DNA of 52,814 nucleotides, taken from CBDUBS01 sp965365445. Its GTDB lineage: Bacteria; Bacteroidota; Rhodothermia; Rhodothermales; DASSAV01. The position numbers were made by a program, and so were the translations under genes. Positions 1 to 8,525 of the stretch are shown piece after piece; positions within the stretch are counted from its first letter, which is position 1; each line of letters opens with the position of its first letter. The stretch covers positions 1 to 52,814 of the forward strand of contig CBDUBS010000005.1 in assembly GCA_965365445.1 (NCBI GenBank). The letters are read 5' to 3'. The notes under the pieces are model-generated. The model searched no databases. It saw only the letters and a list, made by a program, of their open reading frames with translations, and had not been told where the DNA came from.

Positions 1-1640
1 AAAGCATCCGGCAGTTTTACGTCCCCGATGATGTACGGATTGCCGAAGGATAGCAGCACGACCGGTACGTTCCGTTCCGCGAGCCGGTTCAGGAGAAGCC
101 GCTGGGGGTCGGCGAGGTCCATCCGACCCGTGCCGGGGCGGCCGTACACGAAGGCCGATACCAGGACGGCATCCGACCGCCGGGCTGCCTCGACCGCCGC
201 CGCCACGTCTCTCGGCCCTGACCTTCGCCCGATGCGCCGCGTGGAGAGATCGAGGTTGCCGAGAAGCCGGAGGCCGGTATGCAATTCCTCCCCGGCTTCA
301 TCGGACTCCGCAAGGACTACGCTCAGCACGCGCCGCTTCTTCTTCCCGAGCGGCAGCAGAGAGCCGTCGTTTTGCAACAGCGTCAGCGAGGCCCGCGCCA
401 CCGCTTCGCTGACGGCCGTATGCCGGACATCGCCAATGATCCGGGAGACGAACTCCTCCTCGACCCGGCGGTTTTCGTGCAGGCGGAGCCGCTCCTTTTC
501 CTGAAGGATTCGCCGGACCGAAGCCTCGATGCGTGACACGGAGAGGCGTCCCGAACCGATGGCCTCCAGAATGGCTTGATGGGCCTTCGGTACGTTTTCC
601 GACATGAGCAGCACGTCCGCGCCGGCTTCTATCGCCCGCACGGCGATTTCACCCGTCGAGAACCGCCGCGTTACCCCTTCCATGTTCAGCGCATCCGTGA
701 CGATCAGTCCCTCGAACCCGAGGTCGCCCCGGAGCAGATCGTGCGTGATTGTACGGGAGAGCGACGCAGGAACACCTTTCTCCGTTTCCAAGCGGGGCAG
801 GGCCAGGTGCCCCGTCATTACGCTGCGCACCCCGGCCCGGACGGCCGCCCGGAACGGAACGAGTTCTATTTTATCCAGCCGTTCCCGGTCGAAGGGCAGC
901 AGCGGCAGCTCGTCGTGGGAGTCGATTGCCGTATCCCCGTGGCCGGGGAAGTGCTTCACGGTAGCAACGACTCCGCCGTCTTGAAGGCCCCGTATCATGG
1001 CCGTCGTAAGTTCGGCGACGAGATCCGGGTGCTCGCCGAAGGACCGGGTATTGATGACCGGGTTTTCAGCGTTGTTGTTGACGTCGGCAACGGGGGCATA
1101 CACCTGATGAACGCCCATGGCCCGTGCTTCCTGCGCCGTGACCCGGCCCACGGCATAGGCCAGGCCGGGGTTCCGGGTGGCGCCCAACGCCATGGCCCTG
1201 GGAAACGTCGTTGCCCCGCTGACGCGCATTCCGGGGCCCCACTCCATGTCCTGCGAGACGAGCAGGGGAACGGAAGCCCGTTCCTGAAGCCGATTGGCGA
1301 GCCGGGCCTGGGCCTCCGGCTCTCCCTGGAAAAAGACGATTCCACCGACACCCACGTTACGAACCAGCCCGACCAGCCGGTCGTATTCCGCTCCTTGCAT
1401 GCGGTCCGGGCGGCCGAACGCCTCCACCGTAAACAACTGCGCCACTTTTTCCTCCAGCGTGAGATCCCGCAGGGTGCGTTCGGCCCAGGAGTCCGCCGGT
1501 TGAGCGGGTGTGGCAGCGTGCGACGGGGCGGAGCTCGGGGGGGGCGCTATGACGGGTGCAACGCGGCGCGGGCTGCACCCGGCGGCGCTCAGTCCCCAGA
1601 TCAGCACGGGAGCGAGATAAAGAAGGAACTTCACGTACAT
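1..1640 (-). CDS. nagZ: Glycoside hydrolase family 3, NagZ-like beta-N-acetylhexosaminidase lipoprotein (3' end outside window)
   Basis: Partial gene: the ATG is at 1640 and the frame stays open to base 1, giving about 546 residues without a stop. The N-terminus is a lipoprotein signal with lipobox LSAAGC (Cys at residue 22). A GH3 TIM barrel follows: the NagZ loop KHFPGHGDTAIDSHDELP at about 229-246 carries the His-Asp catalytic dyad, and TDALNM near 316 supplies the nucleophile Asp. After about residue 370 comes a GH3 C-terminal domain (DAVLVSAF, VVLLSFGNPY), so the enzyme is the long two-domain form. NagZ enzymes cleave GlcNAc from muropeptides or chitin fragments. A lipid anchor suggests work at the periplasmic face of a membrane, which is inference. 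It is transcribed divergently from the next gene, with 177 bp between them. Confidence 0.93.
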   Translation of the reverse strand, partial: MYVKFLLYLAPVLIWGLSAAGCSPRRVAPVIAPPPSSAPSHAATPAQPADSWAERTLRDLTLEEKVAQLFTVEAFGRPDRMQGAEYDRLVGLVRNVGVGGIVFFQGEPEAQARLANRLQERASVPLLVSQDMEWGPGMRVSGATTFPRAMALGATRNPGLAYAVGRVTAQEARAMGVHQVYAPVADVNNNAENPVINTRSFGEHPDLVAELTTAMIRGLQDGGVVATVKHFPGHGDTAIDSHDELPLLPFDRERLDKIELVPFRAAVRAGVRSVMTGHLALPRLETEKGVPASLSRTITHDLLRGDLGFEGLIVTDALNMEGVTRRFSTGEIAVRAIEAGADVLLMSENVPKAHQAILEAIGSGRLSVSRIEASVRRILQEKERLRLHENRRVEEEFVSRIIGDVRHTAVSEAVARASLTLLQNDGSLLPLGKKKRRVLSVVLAESDEAGEELHTGLRLLGNLDLSTRRIGRRSGPRDVAAAVEAARRSDAVLVSAFVYGRPGTGRMDLADPQRLLLNRLAERNVPVVLLSFGNPYIIGDVKLPDA

Positions 1641-1817
1641 GATGGTCGGCAAACGAATGGGTATCGAGGGGAGCGTATAGGACGCTGCGTTCGGGAATTG
1701 GTTTGCTCGTACCGGGAAGATCTTGCGCCCGAGCGTTCCGGTGTAAACCCGGCTTGAACGTTGCCAAAATGATCCGGATGTTGGATTTTACGTTCTCCCT
1801 CCAACCGATCGGGTATC

Positions 1818-2249
1818 ATGGGTCGTATAATCGAGACAGGCGAAACGTCCGCCAAGAGGCGTCATGCGCATATGCGTTCGTGCGCCGAGGTCCTCCGGCT
1901 TCTCGCCGAAAGCGGGCGTTTCGGGAATGAAGAAAAAGACATGGCCGCTTTTCTGGTGTTTAACCTTCGCGGTATATACCAGAGTATAGAAGAAAGCGCG
2001 CAGGCCTGGGACGAAAAGAATTACTGGAAAAAGGCCGAGAACCTGCGGCAGACGTGGCGGTGGAGCCGGCTGGCGGCCGACGAACTGGCCGGTTTGATCC
2101 ATGCCGGGCGGTGGGAGGACGCACCTGCCCTGCTGATCGGGTTGATTCCGTACTTTAACGACGTGACCATAACGACGATAACCCGCGATGCCGACTGGTG
2201 GTGCGGCGCTCTCCGCGCCCTGCGGCGCGAAAAACAATCCGCGGCCTGA
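1818..2249 (+). CDS. Small hypothetical protein (143 aa)
   Basis: I do not recognise this family. The 143-residue product is soluble, rich in Trp and Ala, and looks mainly helical (for example AWDEKNYWKKAENLRQTWRW), with no signal peptide, membrane segment or metal motif. The ATG at 1818 gives the longest product; a Met at 1872 (MRSCAEVLRL) is an equally plausible start, and neither has a strong ribosome binding site. It lies 44 bp upstream of yqgE on the same strand and may be co-transcribed with it. It is supported as a gene by length, by protein-like composition and by the lack of a better frame on either strand. Confidence 0.55.
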   Translation: MGRIIETGETSAKRRHAHMRSCAEVLRLLAESGRFGNEEKDMAAFLVFNLRGIYQSIEESAQAWDEKNYWKKAENLRQTWRWSRLAADELAGLIHAGRWEDAPALLIGLIPYFNDVTITTITRDADWWCGALRALRREKQSAA

Positions 2250-2293
2250 GCAGGGCCCGCCGTCCGGAACGAAACCGGCCTCTTTTTTCGCTT

Positions 2294-2854
2294 ATGTCCT
2301 CTTCTTCCGATACGCTCCGTCCCGGTGTGCTGCTCGTCGCTCCGCCGATGCTCCAGGATCCAAACTTCAAGCGATCCGTCGTGTTGTTGTGTGAGCACAG
2401 CGGCGAGGGCAGCTTCGGGTTGATGCTCAACCGCCCGCTCGATCTTCAACTCAAGGATGTGCTGGAGGATATCGCTCCGTTCGAGGATCATCTTTCCCTC
2501 GGAGGGCCTGTCGAGCCCAACACGTTGCACTTTCTCCACCGTTTCGAGGAGGTGCCTCAGGCGATCCGTGTAGCGGACGATATATACTGGGGAGGAGAGT
2601 TCGAGGCCATCAAAGACCTTGCGCGCTCCGGACAGGCTCACGGGGAAAGCCTGCGCTTCTTCCTCGGATACGCCGGGTGGACCACCGGACAGCTCGGCCA
2701 GGAAGTGGAAGCCGGGGGCTGGATTCTGGCCGAAGCCGATTCGAGCCGGGTGTTTCCGGAAGAACCGTTTCGTCTCTGGCGCCTCATACTCAGGAATATG
2801 GGGGGCGAGTATGCCGTGCTGGCGAATTTCCCGGACGATCCGAGGCTGAACTGA
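2294..2854 (+). CDS. yqgE: YqgE/AlgH family protein (UPF0301)
   Basis: The 186-residue product matches the YqgE/AlgH family from end to end: the opening GVLLVAPPMLQDPNFKRSVV, then EGSFGLMLNRPL, LGGPVEPNTLHFLH, RFFLGYAGWTTGQLGQE and WILAEAD. I chose ATG 2294 because family members begin about ten residues before the LLVAPP strand; the frame is open further upstream but that extension looks like translated non-coding sequence. The family is widespread, cytosolic and of unclear molecular function, and the sequence here does not narrow it. It converges on the hemolysin III gene with only 6 bp between the stop codons, leaving no room for a separate terminator. Confidence 0.93.
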   Translation: MSSSSDTLRPGVLLVAPPMLQDPNFKRSVVLLCEHSGEGSFGLMLNRPLDLQLKDVLEDIAPFEDHLSLGGPVEPNTLHFLHRFEEVPQAIRVADDIYWGGEFEAIKDLARSGQAHGESLRFFLGYAGWTTGQLGQEVEAGGWILAEADSSRVFPEEPFRLWRLILRNMGGEYAVLANFPDDPRLN

Positions 2855-2860
2855 CCGGAG

Positions 2861-3538
2861 CTATCCCTCGTTGGGCCCGGTGCAATGCCTGTAGATGAAC
2901 CGGTATTGGAGCCCCGCGCCGATCAGCACGAGCGCGTGAAACACTTCGTGGCCTTCGATTACGCCCGGCCACAGGACCGGTTTTTCCAGCACGAAGACAA
3001 CGGCCGAAAGCATGAGGACGAACAGGCCCCAGTAAAACGGTTTCAGGCGTTCCAACCCGACCTCCCGGGTAAACGTTACGATTCCTCCAGCCGGAACCCA
3101 TCCGACGGCAGCGTACGTCAGGGCCGACATCCAGAGGCTCATCGGCCACAGCACCATTTTCACTACCAGGGCCGCAAGCGCGGTAACCCACGTGGCGCCC
3201 AGCAGTCTGGATGCCCACGGGCTTGTCAGCGTGCCGTAAACGGCCGAACTCGTCCCGGCGATGACGAAGAAAATGGCCGCGTGGTCGAGCCGTTTCAGCG
3301 GGGCGAGTCGTTCCGGCGGCCAGTCGAACCAGTGGAACAGCACGCTCGCCGAAAACACGAACAGCATCGAAAGGCCGTAGGCTGTCAGTCGGCGCCGGGT
3401 GCGCCTGCTCGCTCCGTTCCGGTGCGCCCGGCGAAGCAGTGCGGCAAGCCCCGCCGCGCTCATCAGAACACCAAGCAGGTGGCTGAACACGCTGAATGGA
3501 TCGCGTATACCCCATACAGACAGGGCATCGAACAACAT
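2861..3538 (-). CDS. Hemolysin III / PAQR family membrane protein
   Basis: The 225-residue protein has about seven hydrophobic segments and the family's putative metal-site motifs: SVLFHWFDW in TM2, LDHAAIFFVIAGT in TM3 and EVFHALVLIGAG near the C-terminus, each contributing conserved His or Asp. YqfA/hemolysin III proteins are bacterial relatives of eukaryotic PAQR receptors; most have no proven haemolytic role and may be membrane hydrolases. ATG 3538 has GGAG just upstream. It is the last gene of a four-gene minus-strand run, 17 bp behind the SDR gene, so it is probably co-transcribed with the pterin genes. A functional link to pterins is inference only. Confidence 0.88.
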   Translation of the reverse strand: MLFDALSVWGIRDPFSVFSHLLGVLMSAAGLAALLRRAHRNGASRRTRRRLTAYGLSMLFVFSASVLFHWFDWPPERLAPLKRLDHAAIFFVIAGTSSAVYGTLTSPWASRLLGATWVTALAALVVKMVLWPMSLWMSALTYAAVGWVPAGGIVTFTREVGLERLKPFYWGLFVLMLSAVVFVLEKPVLWPGVIEGHEVFHALVLIGAGLQYRFIYRHCTGPNEG

Positions 3539-3555
3539 GGCTCCAGGCTGATGAT

Positions 3556-4257
3556 TTACAGATCTCCCCGTTGCGGCCGAAGCAACACCTCTTCCACGAC
3601 GCTGCGCTCGCTGAGGCGGTAAACGTTCAGGATGGTTTGCGCGACGTCCTCGGCGGGCATGAAGCGTTCCTCCGGCTGGTCCGAGCCTTCCCAGCTCGGC
3701 GTGAACGTAGCGCCGGGCAGGACGGCCGTGACCCGTATTCCGCTATGCTTTGTTTCTTCGCGCACCGAGCGGGCCAGCCCGAGCAACCCGTGTTTGGCTA
3801 CGTTATACGCTACGCCGCTCGGGTATGCCCGGATGGAAGCCACCGAGCACAGGAAGAAAACGGCCCCGCTCCCGGCTTCGATCATGGGCGGGAGAAAAGC
3901 GCGCGTTACAAGGTAGGCGCTGGTCAGGTTGACCTCGATCTGGTCACGGAACGTTTCGGGTTCCGTTTCGCGCAGCGATCCGGGACGAAATGCCCCGGCA
4001 TTGTTCACCAGTACGTCGGCGGCGCCCCATCGCCGGGCTATCTCGGCGGCGGTTTGCGCAACGGCAGCGGCGTCGGTCACGTCGCAGGGGTATGCGTCCG
4101 CTTCGGCGCCGGCTTCGCGGCAACGGGCGGCGACGGAAGCCAGATTACCGGCGTTACGGGCGAGGAGGGCCAGCCGGGTTTCCGGTTCGGCTGCAAAGGC
4201 CAGAGCCGTTGCGGCCCCGATCCCCTGACTGGCGCCGGTTATGACGATACAGGGCAT
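3556..4257 (-). CDS. Short-chain dehydrogenase/reductase, candidate sepiapterin-reductase-type enzyme
   Basis: A classical SDR of 233 residues: the nucleotide-binding TGASQGIG at 7-14, NNAG at 85-88, catalytic Ser138 (CSVAS), Tyr151 and Lys155 (YNVAK), and a C-terminus reading VVEEVLLRPQ. The fold and the NAD(P)-dependent reductase chemistry are secure. The substrate is not visible in the sequence. The context is telling: it lies 10 bp behind GTP cyclohydrolase I, which lies 21 bp behind a eukaryote-like pyruvoyl-tetrahydropterin synthase. The third enzyme of tetrahydrobiopterin synthesis, sepiapterin reductase, is an SDR, so that role is a reasonable inference. A general 3-oxoacyl reductase is the alternative. 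Confidence 0.9.
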   Translation of the reverse strand: MPCIVITGASQGIGAATALAFAAEPETRLALLARNAGNLASVAARCREAGAEADAYPCDVTDAAAVAQTAAEIARRWGAADVLVNNAGAFRPGSLRETEPETFRDQIEVNLTSAYLVTRAFLPPMIEAGSGAVFFLCSVASIRAYPSGVAYNVAKHGLLGLARSVREETKHSGIRVTAVLPGATFTPSWEGSDQPEERFMPAEDVAQTILNVYRLSERSVVEEVLLRPQRGDL

Positions 4258-4267
4258 GGTCGTGATG

Positions 4268-4936
4268 TCAAATGCGCTGGATGAGGCGCATGAACTCGGA
4301 GCGGGTGCTGGTCGAGTTCAGGAATGCGCCGCTCATTGCGCTCGTCGTCGTAACGGAATGCTGCTTCTCGGCCCCCCGCATCATCATGCACAGGTGTTGC
4401 GCCTCGATGACTACCCCTACCCCTTCCGGCTTCAGAACCCGGTCTATGGCATCCCGTATCTGTATCGTCAGCCGCTCCTGTACCTGCAGCCGCCGTGCAA
4501 ACACATCCACCACGCGCGGGATCTTGCTCAATCCCACGATTCGGCCTTTCGGGATGTAGGCTACGTGCACCTTTCCGAAAAACGGCAACATATGGTGCTC
4601 ACACAGCGAGTACAGTTCGATGTCCTTGACCAGAATCATTTCGCTGTAGTCCTCATGGAAAACGGCAGAGCCCAGAATGGCGTCCGGATCCTGCGTGTAC
4701 CCGTGCGTGAGGAACTGGTAGGCTTTTGCAACCCGCTCCGGGGTTTTCAGCAATCCTTCCCGGTCGGGGTCCTCTCCGATCATGGTCAGGATGTCGCGCA
4801 TACGCCCGGCGATGGCGGCGGTGGCGGCGCCGTCGTACCGGTCCTCCCGTTGATAGAGCAAAGAAGGGCTTTCTTCATACCCATCTGTGAAGGATTCGGG
4901 GGCCGGCTCGATCGGCGTCGGAAAGGGTGGTTTCAT
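4268..4936 (-). CDS. folE: GTP cyclohydrolase I (type I)
   Basis: The enzyme converts GTP to 7,8-dihydroneopterin triphosphate, the first step to folate and to tetrahydrobiopterin. The 222-residue product carries the zinc ligands Cys112 and His115 (SLCEHHMLPFFG) and Cys183 (EAQHLCMMMRG), plus the family signatures LLKTPERVAKAY, IVGLSKIPRVVD and SAMSGAFL. An extra N-terminal tail of about 35 residues precedes the core. ATG 4936 is the natural start. It sits between ptpS (21 bp upstream) and the SDR (10 bp downstream), an arrangement suggesting a dedicated pterin operon. The folate gene folP lies elsewhere, at about 32 kb. Confidence 0.97.
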   Translation of the reverse strand: MKPPFPTPIEPAPESFTDGYEESPSLLYQREDRYDGAATAAIAGRMRDILTMIGEDPDREGLLKTPERVAKAYQFLTHGYTQDPDAILGSAVFHEDYSEMILVKDIELYSLCEHHMLPFFGKVHVAYIPKGRIVGLSKIPRVVDVFARRLQVQERLTIQIRDAIDRVLKPEGVGVVIEAQHLCMMMRGAEKQHSVTTTSAMSGAFLNSTSTRSEFMRLIQRI

Positions 4937-4957
4937 ACACTTCGTCGGATTGAAGGG

Positions 4958-5371
4958 TCATTCTCCCCGGTACTCGGCAACGTTTCGTTCCGTCTCGAAT
5001 AACCGGATCACTTCGAGGCGGCCCGCAGGAAGGTGGTGCTCAAGCTGCTCCCAGAAGGCCACCACCAGATTCTCGCTACTCGGCAATATCCCGCGGAGAA
5101 AGTCCACGTCGAGGTTCAAATTGGCGTGGTCGCATTTCGACAGGATGCGTTCCTCCAGAACGGCCCGCAGCACCCCCAGGTCGATGACGTACCCGGTATC
5201 GGGGTCGGGCTCTCCGGCCACGGTTACTTCCAGGGTGTAGTTGTGGCCGTGCCAGTTCGGACTGTTGCATTTCCCGAAGGTGCGCCGGTTCCACTCGTCC
5301 GATTGCCGGGGGTTGTGCAGGCGATGCGCGGCGTTGAAATGCACCTTGCGGGTGACGCGGACGAGCGGCAT
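4958..5371 (-). CDS. ptpS: 6-pyruvoyl-tetrahydropterin synthase (PTPS/QueD family, eukaryote-like)
   Basis: The 137-residue protein shows the PTPS zinc site His16, His41, His43 and catalytic Cys35 in the string FGKCNSPNWHGHNYTLEV, then the Asp81-His82 pair (CDHANLNLDV), SSENLVVAFWEQL and ETERNVAEYRGE. The spacing C-x5-HGH and the whole C-terminal half resemble animal PTPS, which makes 6-pyruvoyl-tetrahydropterin, more than E. coli QueD, which has C-x3-HGH. That comparison is from memory of the families. It is the first gene of the minus-strand operon, with a 172 bp divergent gap to the HIT gene in which its promoter must lie. A QueD role in queuosine synthesis remains possible, but no other que gene is nearby. 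Confidence 0.92.
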   Translation of the reverse strand: MPLVRVTRKVHFNAAHRLHNPRQSDEWNRRTFGKCNSPNWHGHNYTLEVTVAGEPDPDTGYVIDLGVLRAVLEERILSKCDHANLNLDVDFLRGILPSSENLVVAFWEQLEHHLPAGRLEVIRLFETERNVAEYRGE

Positions 5372-5543
5372 ACGGATGAACGCGGTCGGGTGAAAAAGGC
5401 GATGTCCCGTTAACGATTCCGCTCTTTCGCCGTTCCGGCTTCCTCGTTTTCAGGAAGGGGAACGAGCCCTCAGCCCTCATTTACCGGGGGTTTTACCCTA
5501 TATTCTACCTGTACCTACCCCTTTGCCATACCCCAGGTTGCTC

Positions 5544-5888
5544 ATGAGGCAAAAATCTCTTTTCGAGCGCATCGCGGATCGCGAAATTCCGGCGGATTTC
5601 GTTTACGAGGATTCCCGATGCTTTGCCATCCGCGACATCAATCCCCAGGCGCCCACCCACATCCTCATCATTCCCCGGAAGCGGATCACCGGCCTGGACG
5701 TCATTGAAGAAGGGGACGCCGCCCTGATCGGGCAGTTGTTCGTAGTGGCGCGCCGGCTGGCCGCCGATGAAGGTCTGCGCAACGGCTACCGGACCGTTTT
5801 CAACAACGGGCCGGATGCCGGGCAGTCCGTGGATCATCTGCACCTTCACCTGCTCGGCGGACGCCCGCTCGCCTGGCCTCCCGGCTGA
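5544..5888 (+). CDS. HIT (histidine triad) family protein
   Basis: The 114-residue product has the HINT-type layout: FERIADREIPADFVYED at the start, the PRKRITG segment, and the C-terminal triad VDHLHLHLLGGRPLAWPPG. HINT proteins hydrolyse adenylated substrates such as AMP-lysine. The start is ATG 5544, preceded by AGG at a workable distance; an in-frame TTG at 5523 would add seven residues that the family lacks. It heads a plus-strand run with the barrel protein (21 bp downstream) and coaE, so the three are probably co-transcribed, with no obvious functional link among them. Confidence 0.94.
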   Translation: MRQKSLFERIADREIPADFVYEDSRCFAIRDINPQAPTHILIIPRKRITGLDVIEEGDAALIGQLFVVARRLAADEGLRNGYRTVFNNGPDAGQSVDHLHLHLLGGRPLAWPPG

Positions 5889-5909
5889 TCCGGGCCGCCC
5901 TTCTATGCG

Positions 5910-7913
5910 ATGGCCTCCCCCCTGAAGGTTTGCCAAGGAGCCGCGTTCTGCCTGGCCTGGCTCAGTTGCATCGTCGTGTCGGCCGGCGCGCAGCCGACCC
6001 GGCACGTCGAAACGGGTTTCGAACGGGATGTCAATCGCTACGCCTGGGGAGCCGGGATCGTTCTGGACGAACGGTTGGGGCCGTATACGCTCTTTCTGCA
6101 AGACCGCTTTACCTCCGACGCTTACATCCTGTTCTCGGATCGCCTCAGCTTTCGCGACGAGAACCAGCTGGCCTGGCGGATCAGCAGGCCCTTCGGTAGC
6201 CGTCTGACGGCCGGATTGTTCGGTCATTCGGCCTGGTTCAGCCAGAGTTCCGTGTTCAGTCAGGAGATATACGCCGCCCTGCGCGTGCAACCGCTCGTAT
6301 ATGCTTCATTCGAGCCGCTGCTCGGCGTGGCGTGGGATCGAAGGCAGGGCGTTGCCCTCACCGAGGGCCGCATTCCGCTGCGGACCGATGCAGGCCCGGC
6401 CTACGGGTGGCGCATGAGCCTCGTTCCGCCCCCGCTCGACGGTTACCAGGTGTACCTTCGCGCCGATGGGACGTGGCAGGCCATCAACCCGCGCCGGGGG
6501 CGTTCCATGCACCTCAGCGCCGGGGCGGAACGGATGTTCGAGCAGACCCGTGTAAGCTTGCAGGTATCCCTGGCCGGCGTTCGCCGGGACGCTTATCAGG
6601 CCGTCTCGTTCCTCAACCGGGACGTGCCCACAGATCGTTTGTCCGAAACCGTGGAAGCGACCGTCAGCGATACGCTCGAAGCGGCGGCTACGCTCGAAAC
6701 GCCCATTTACGGCAACCTGCGCCTGACCGGGCGGATGGATCTCGGGTTGAACAACCGCCGAATCCAGACCCTACGGGCTCCGGAGTCCTCGCTGTTTTTT
6801 GATACCCGGTTCAGCCGCAGCTCCGTCGATGCAGAGCTGGCGCTGCTCTACGAAGTCCGCCGCCTCATGATTCGTATGGCCGTGCAGAACGGCGCCGAAA
6901 TCGAGCGTCGGGAGTTGACCAATACCGACGACCTTCCGGCTGCACAGGCCGCCCAGAAAACCGGCATTCTCCGACAGGCCGATTACGACCGGGGCCATCT
7001 GACCCTGCTAACCAACGTGCGCGCTTCCTTATCCGACCGCCTCGCCCTGTCTCTCCAGGGCGCATCGAGCATTCTGCGACACGACACGCCTCAGGCCAAC
7101 CTCGACGACCGCGACGAAGTATACCATCAGGGTGAAGCCGGCATTCAGGTTACACTCAGTCGCTACCTCCAGGCAGACGTCCGGGCGTTCGGCACGTACT
7201 CCCATACCGTCTATCTCGACGGGGCCCGCTCGGCCGAAAACGCCGTACAACGGTCGATTCGGCTGCGGCCCGGCCTGACGTGGTCGCCCGGATCGGCCAC
7301 GCGGGTGCGGCTTTCCCCGGAAGTCCGCGCCACCTATACCGTCGACGACTTCGTGCTGCCCGGCAGGCAGTCCACCGACCAGTCGGCCCGCGAGTTGCGT
7401 TACGATGGAGAAGTGGAGCACGACTTCGGGTCAAACGTTCGGGTGCGTGCACAGGGCAGTTACAGTACGCTTTTCCTGGGGCGCCTGCTCTGGAATGAGT
7501 TTGCGGAGATCCCGTTCGATACGCTCAATACGTACAGCGGATGGCTCCGGCTGCAAACCGGAGAACGTATTGTCGGCGAAATCGGCCTGCGGTTCTTCAT
7601 CCGAAGCGACTTCGACCGCTCGGTTACGGTCCGATACGGGCGCACTTCTCCTGACGGGGCCGACCTGGTATCCAGCATCACCCGAACCGGCCGTGTGCGG
7701 ATCGAGCAGATCGGGCCGACGTGCAGCATCACCTGGCCGACGCGGTTCAGCGCCCTGCTCCGGCTCGACGGCTGGCTCAACATACAGCATATCCGCCGCA
7801 GGCTGTACGGCGATTTGCCGTCCGCTTCCGCCGAAGCCATTCGGGAAGCAGGCCGCCGGGGAACCAGCCAGGTCATACCGAATCTCAGACTGGCCATACG
7901 CTGGAACCTGTAA
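5910..7913 (+). CDS. Large outer-membrane beta-barrel protein (hypothetical)
   Basis: A 667-residue secreted protein. An N-terminal signal peptide with hydrophobic core AAFCLAWLSCIVVSAGAQ ends near residue 28. The rest is a long series of alternating amphipathic strands (for example RLTAGLFGHSAWFSQ, YLQADVRAFGTYSHT, RVRAQGSYSTLFLG) with turns rich in Asp, Gly and Asn, ending in LRLAIRWNL, as expected of an outer-membrane barrel. No plug, POTRA or enzymatic motif is visible, and I cannot name the family. It is 21 bp downstream of the HIT gene and 16 bp upstream of coaE. Cargo or substrate is unknown; transport or envelope structure are guesses. Confidence 0.8.
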   Translation: MASPLKVCQGAAFCLAWLSCIVVSAGAQPTRHVETGFERDVNRYAWGAGIVLDERLGPYTLFLQDRFTSDAYILFSDRLSFRDENQLAWRISRPFGSRLTAGLFGHSAWFSQSSVFSQEIYAALRVQPLVYASFEPLLGVAWDRRQGVALTEGRIPLRTDAGPAYGWRMSLVPPPLDGYQVYLRADGTWQAINPRRGRSMHLSAGAERMFEQTRVSLQVSLAGVRRDAYQAVSFLNRDVPTDRLSETVEATVSDTLEAAATLETPIYGNLRLTGRMDLGLNNRRIQTLRAPESSLFFDTRFSRSSVDAELALLYEVRRLMIRMAVQNGAEIERRELTNTDDLPAAQAAQKTGILRQADYDRGHLTLLTNVRASLSDRLALSLQGASSILRHDTPQANLDDRDEVYHQGEAGIQVTLSRYLQADVRAFGTYSHTVYLDGARSAENAVQRSIRLRPGLTWSPGSATRVRLSPEVRATYTVDDFVLPGRQSTDQSARELRYDGEVEHDFGSNVRVRAQGSYSTLFLGRLLWNEFAEIPFDTLNTYSGWLRLQTGERIVGEIGLRFFIRSDFDRSVTVRYGRTSPDGADLVSSITRTGRVRIEQIGPTCSITWPTRFSALLRLDGWLNIQHIRRRLYGDLPSASAEAIREAGRRGTSQVIPNLRLAIRWNL

Positions 7914-7929
7914 CGAGCAACCTGCCCCT

Positions 7930-8520
7930 ATGAAAACGCTCGGAGTGACCGGAGGAATCGGCTCGGGAAAAACGGAAGCCTGCCGCATACTGGAAACCCT
8001 GGGAGCGCAGGTTTTCTACGCCGACGACGAGGCGAAAACCATCATACAGAAGCATCCCGAGGTGCGCCGCGACATGATCCTCGCCTTCGGCCCCGATACC
8101 TACGACGCCGAAGGGCGCCTGAACCGCGCCTACGTTGCCTCACGCGTGTTCGGCAGCCCGGAGCGGCTGGCCCTGCTCAACCGGATCGTACATCCGCGTG
8201 TTTATGAGGCTTTCGAGCAGCGGAAGCAGAAAGCGGAGGAAAGCGGGCTGCTCGTCCTGGAGGCGGCCCTGCTGTTCGAAAGCGGGGGAGATGCCTACGT
8301 GGATCAGGTGCTCGTTCTAGAAGCGCCCTCGGAGGTGCGCGTGCAGCGAGTTACGCGGCGGGACCGCACCTCACCCGAAAGCGTGCAGGCCCGGATCGCC
8401 CACCAGTGGCCCCGGGAAGAGCGGCTCCGGAGGGCGGATCATGTGATCTACAACACGGGCTCGCTCTCCGATCTCCGGCGCGAGGTCGAAACGCTGTTTC
8501 GCGAATTGACGTCCGCGTGA
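7930..8520 (+). CDS. coaE: Dephospho-CoA kinase
   Basis: The enzyme phosphorylates dephospho-CoA to CoA, the last step of coenzyme A synthesis. The 196-residue product starts MKTLGVTGGIGSGKT, with the P-loop GGIGSGKT at 8-15, then the CoaE pattern FYADDEAK, HPRVYEAF, LVLEAALLFESG, VLVLEAPSEVRVQRV and a C-terminal DHVIYNTGS. ATG 7930 lies 16 bp after the barrel gene's stop; the frame is open far upstream, but that stretch is the barrel gene read in another frame. It converges on the CBS gene with only 5 bp between stops. Confidence 0.97.
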   Translation: MKTLGVTGGIGSGKTEACRILETLGAQVFYADDEAKTIIQKHPEVRRDMILAFGPDTYDAEGRLNRAYVASRVFGSPERLALLNRIVHPRVYEAFEQRKQKAEESGLLVLEAALLFESGGDAYVDQVLVLEAPSEVRVQRVTRRDRTSPESVQARIAHQWPREERLRRADHVIYNTGSLSDLRREVETLFRELTSA

Positions 8521-8525
8521 ACGGT

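Noticed and set aside
576..1757. A 393-codon open frame on the plus strand opposite nagZ
   Set aside because: The minus strand encodes a complete GH3 barrel with catalytic motifs across the same interval.
5440..5470. A short inverted repeat CTCGTT...AACGAG between ptpS and the HIT gene
   Set aside because: Six-base arms only, no T-run, and expected by chance at this base composition.
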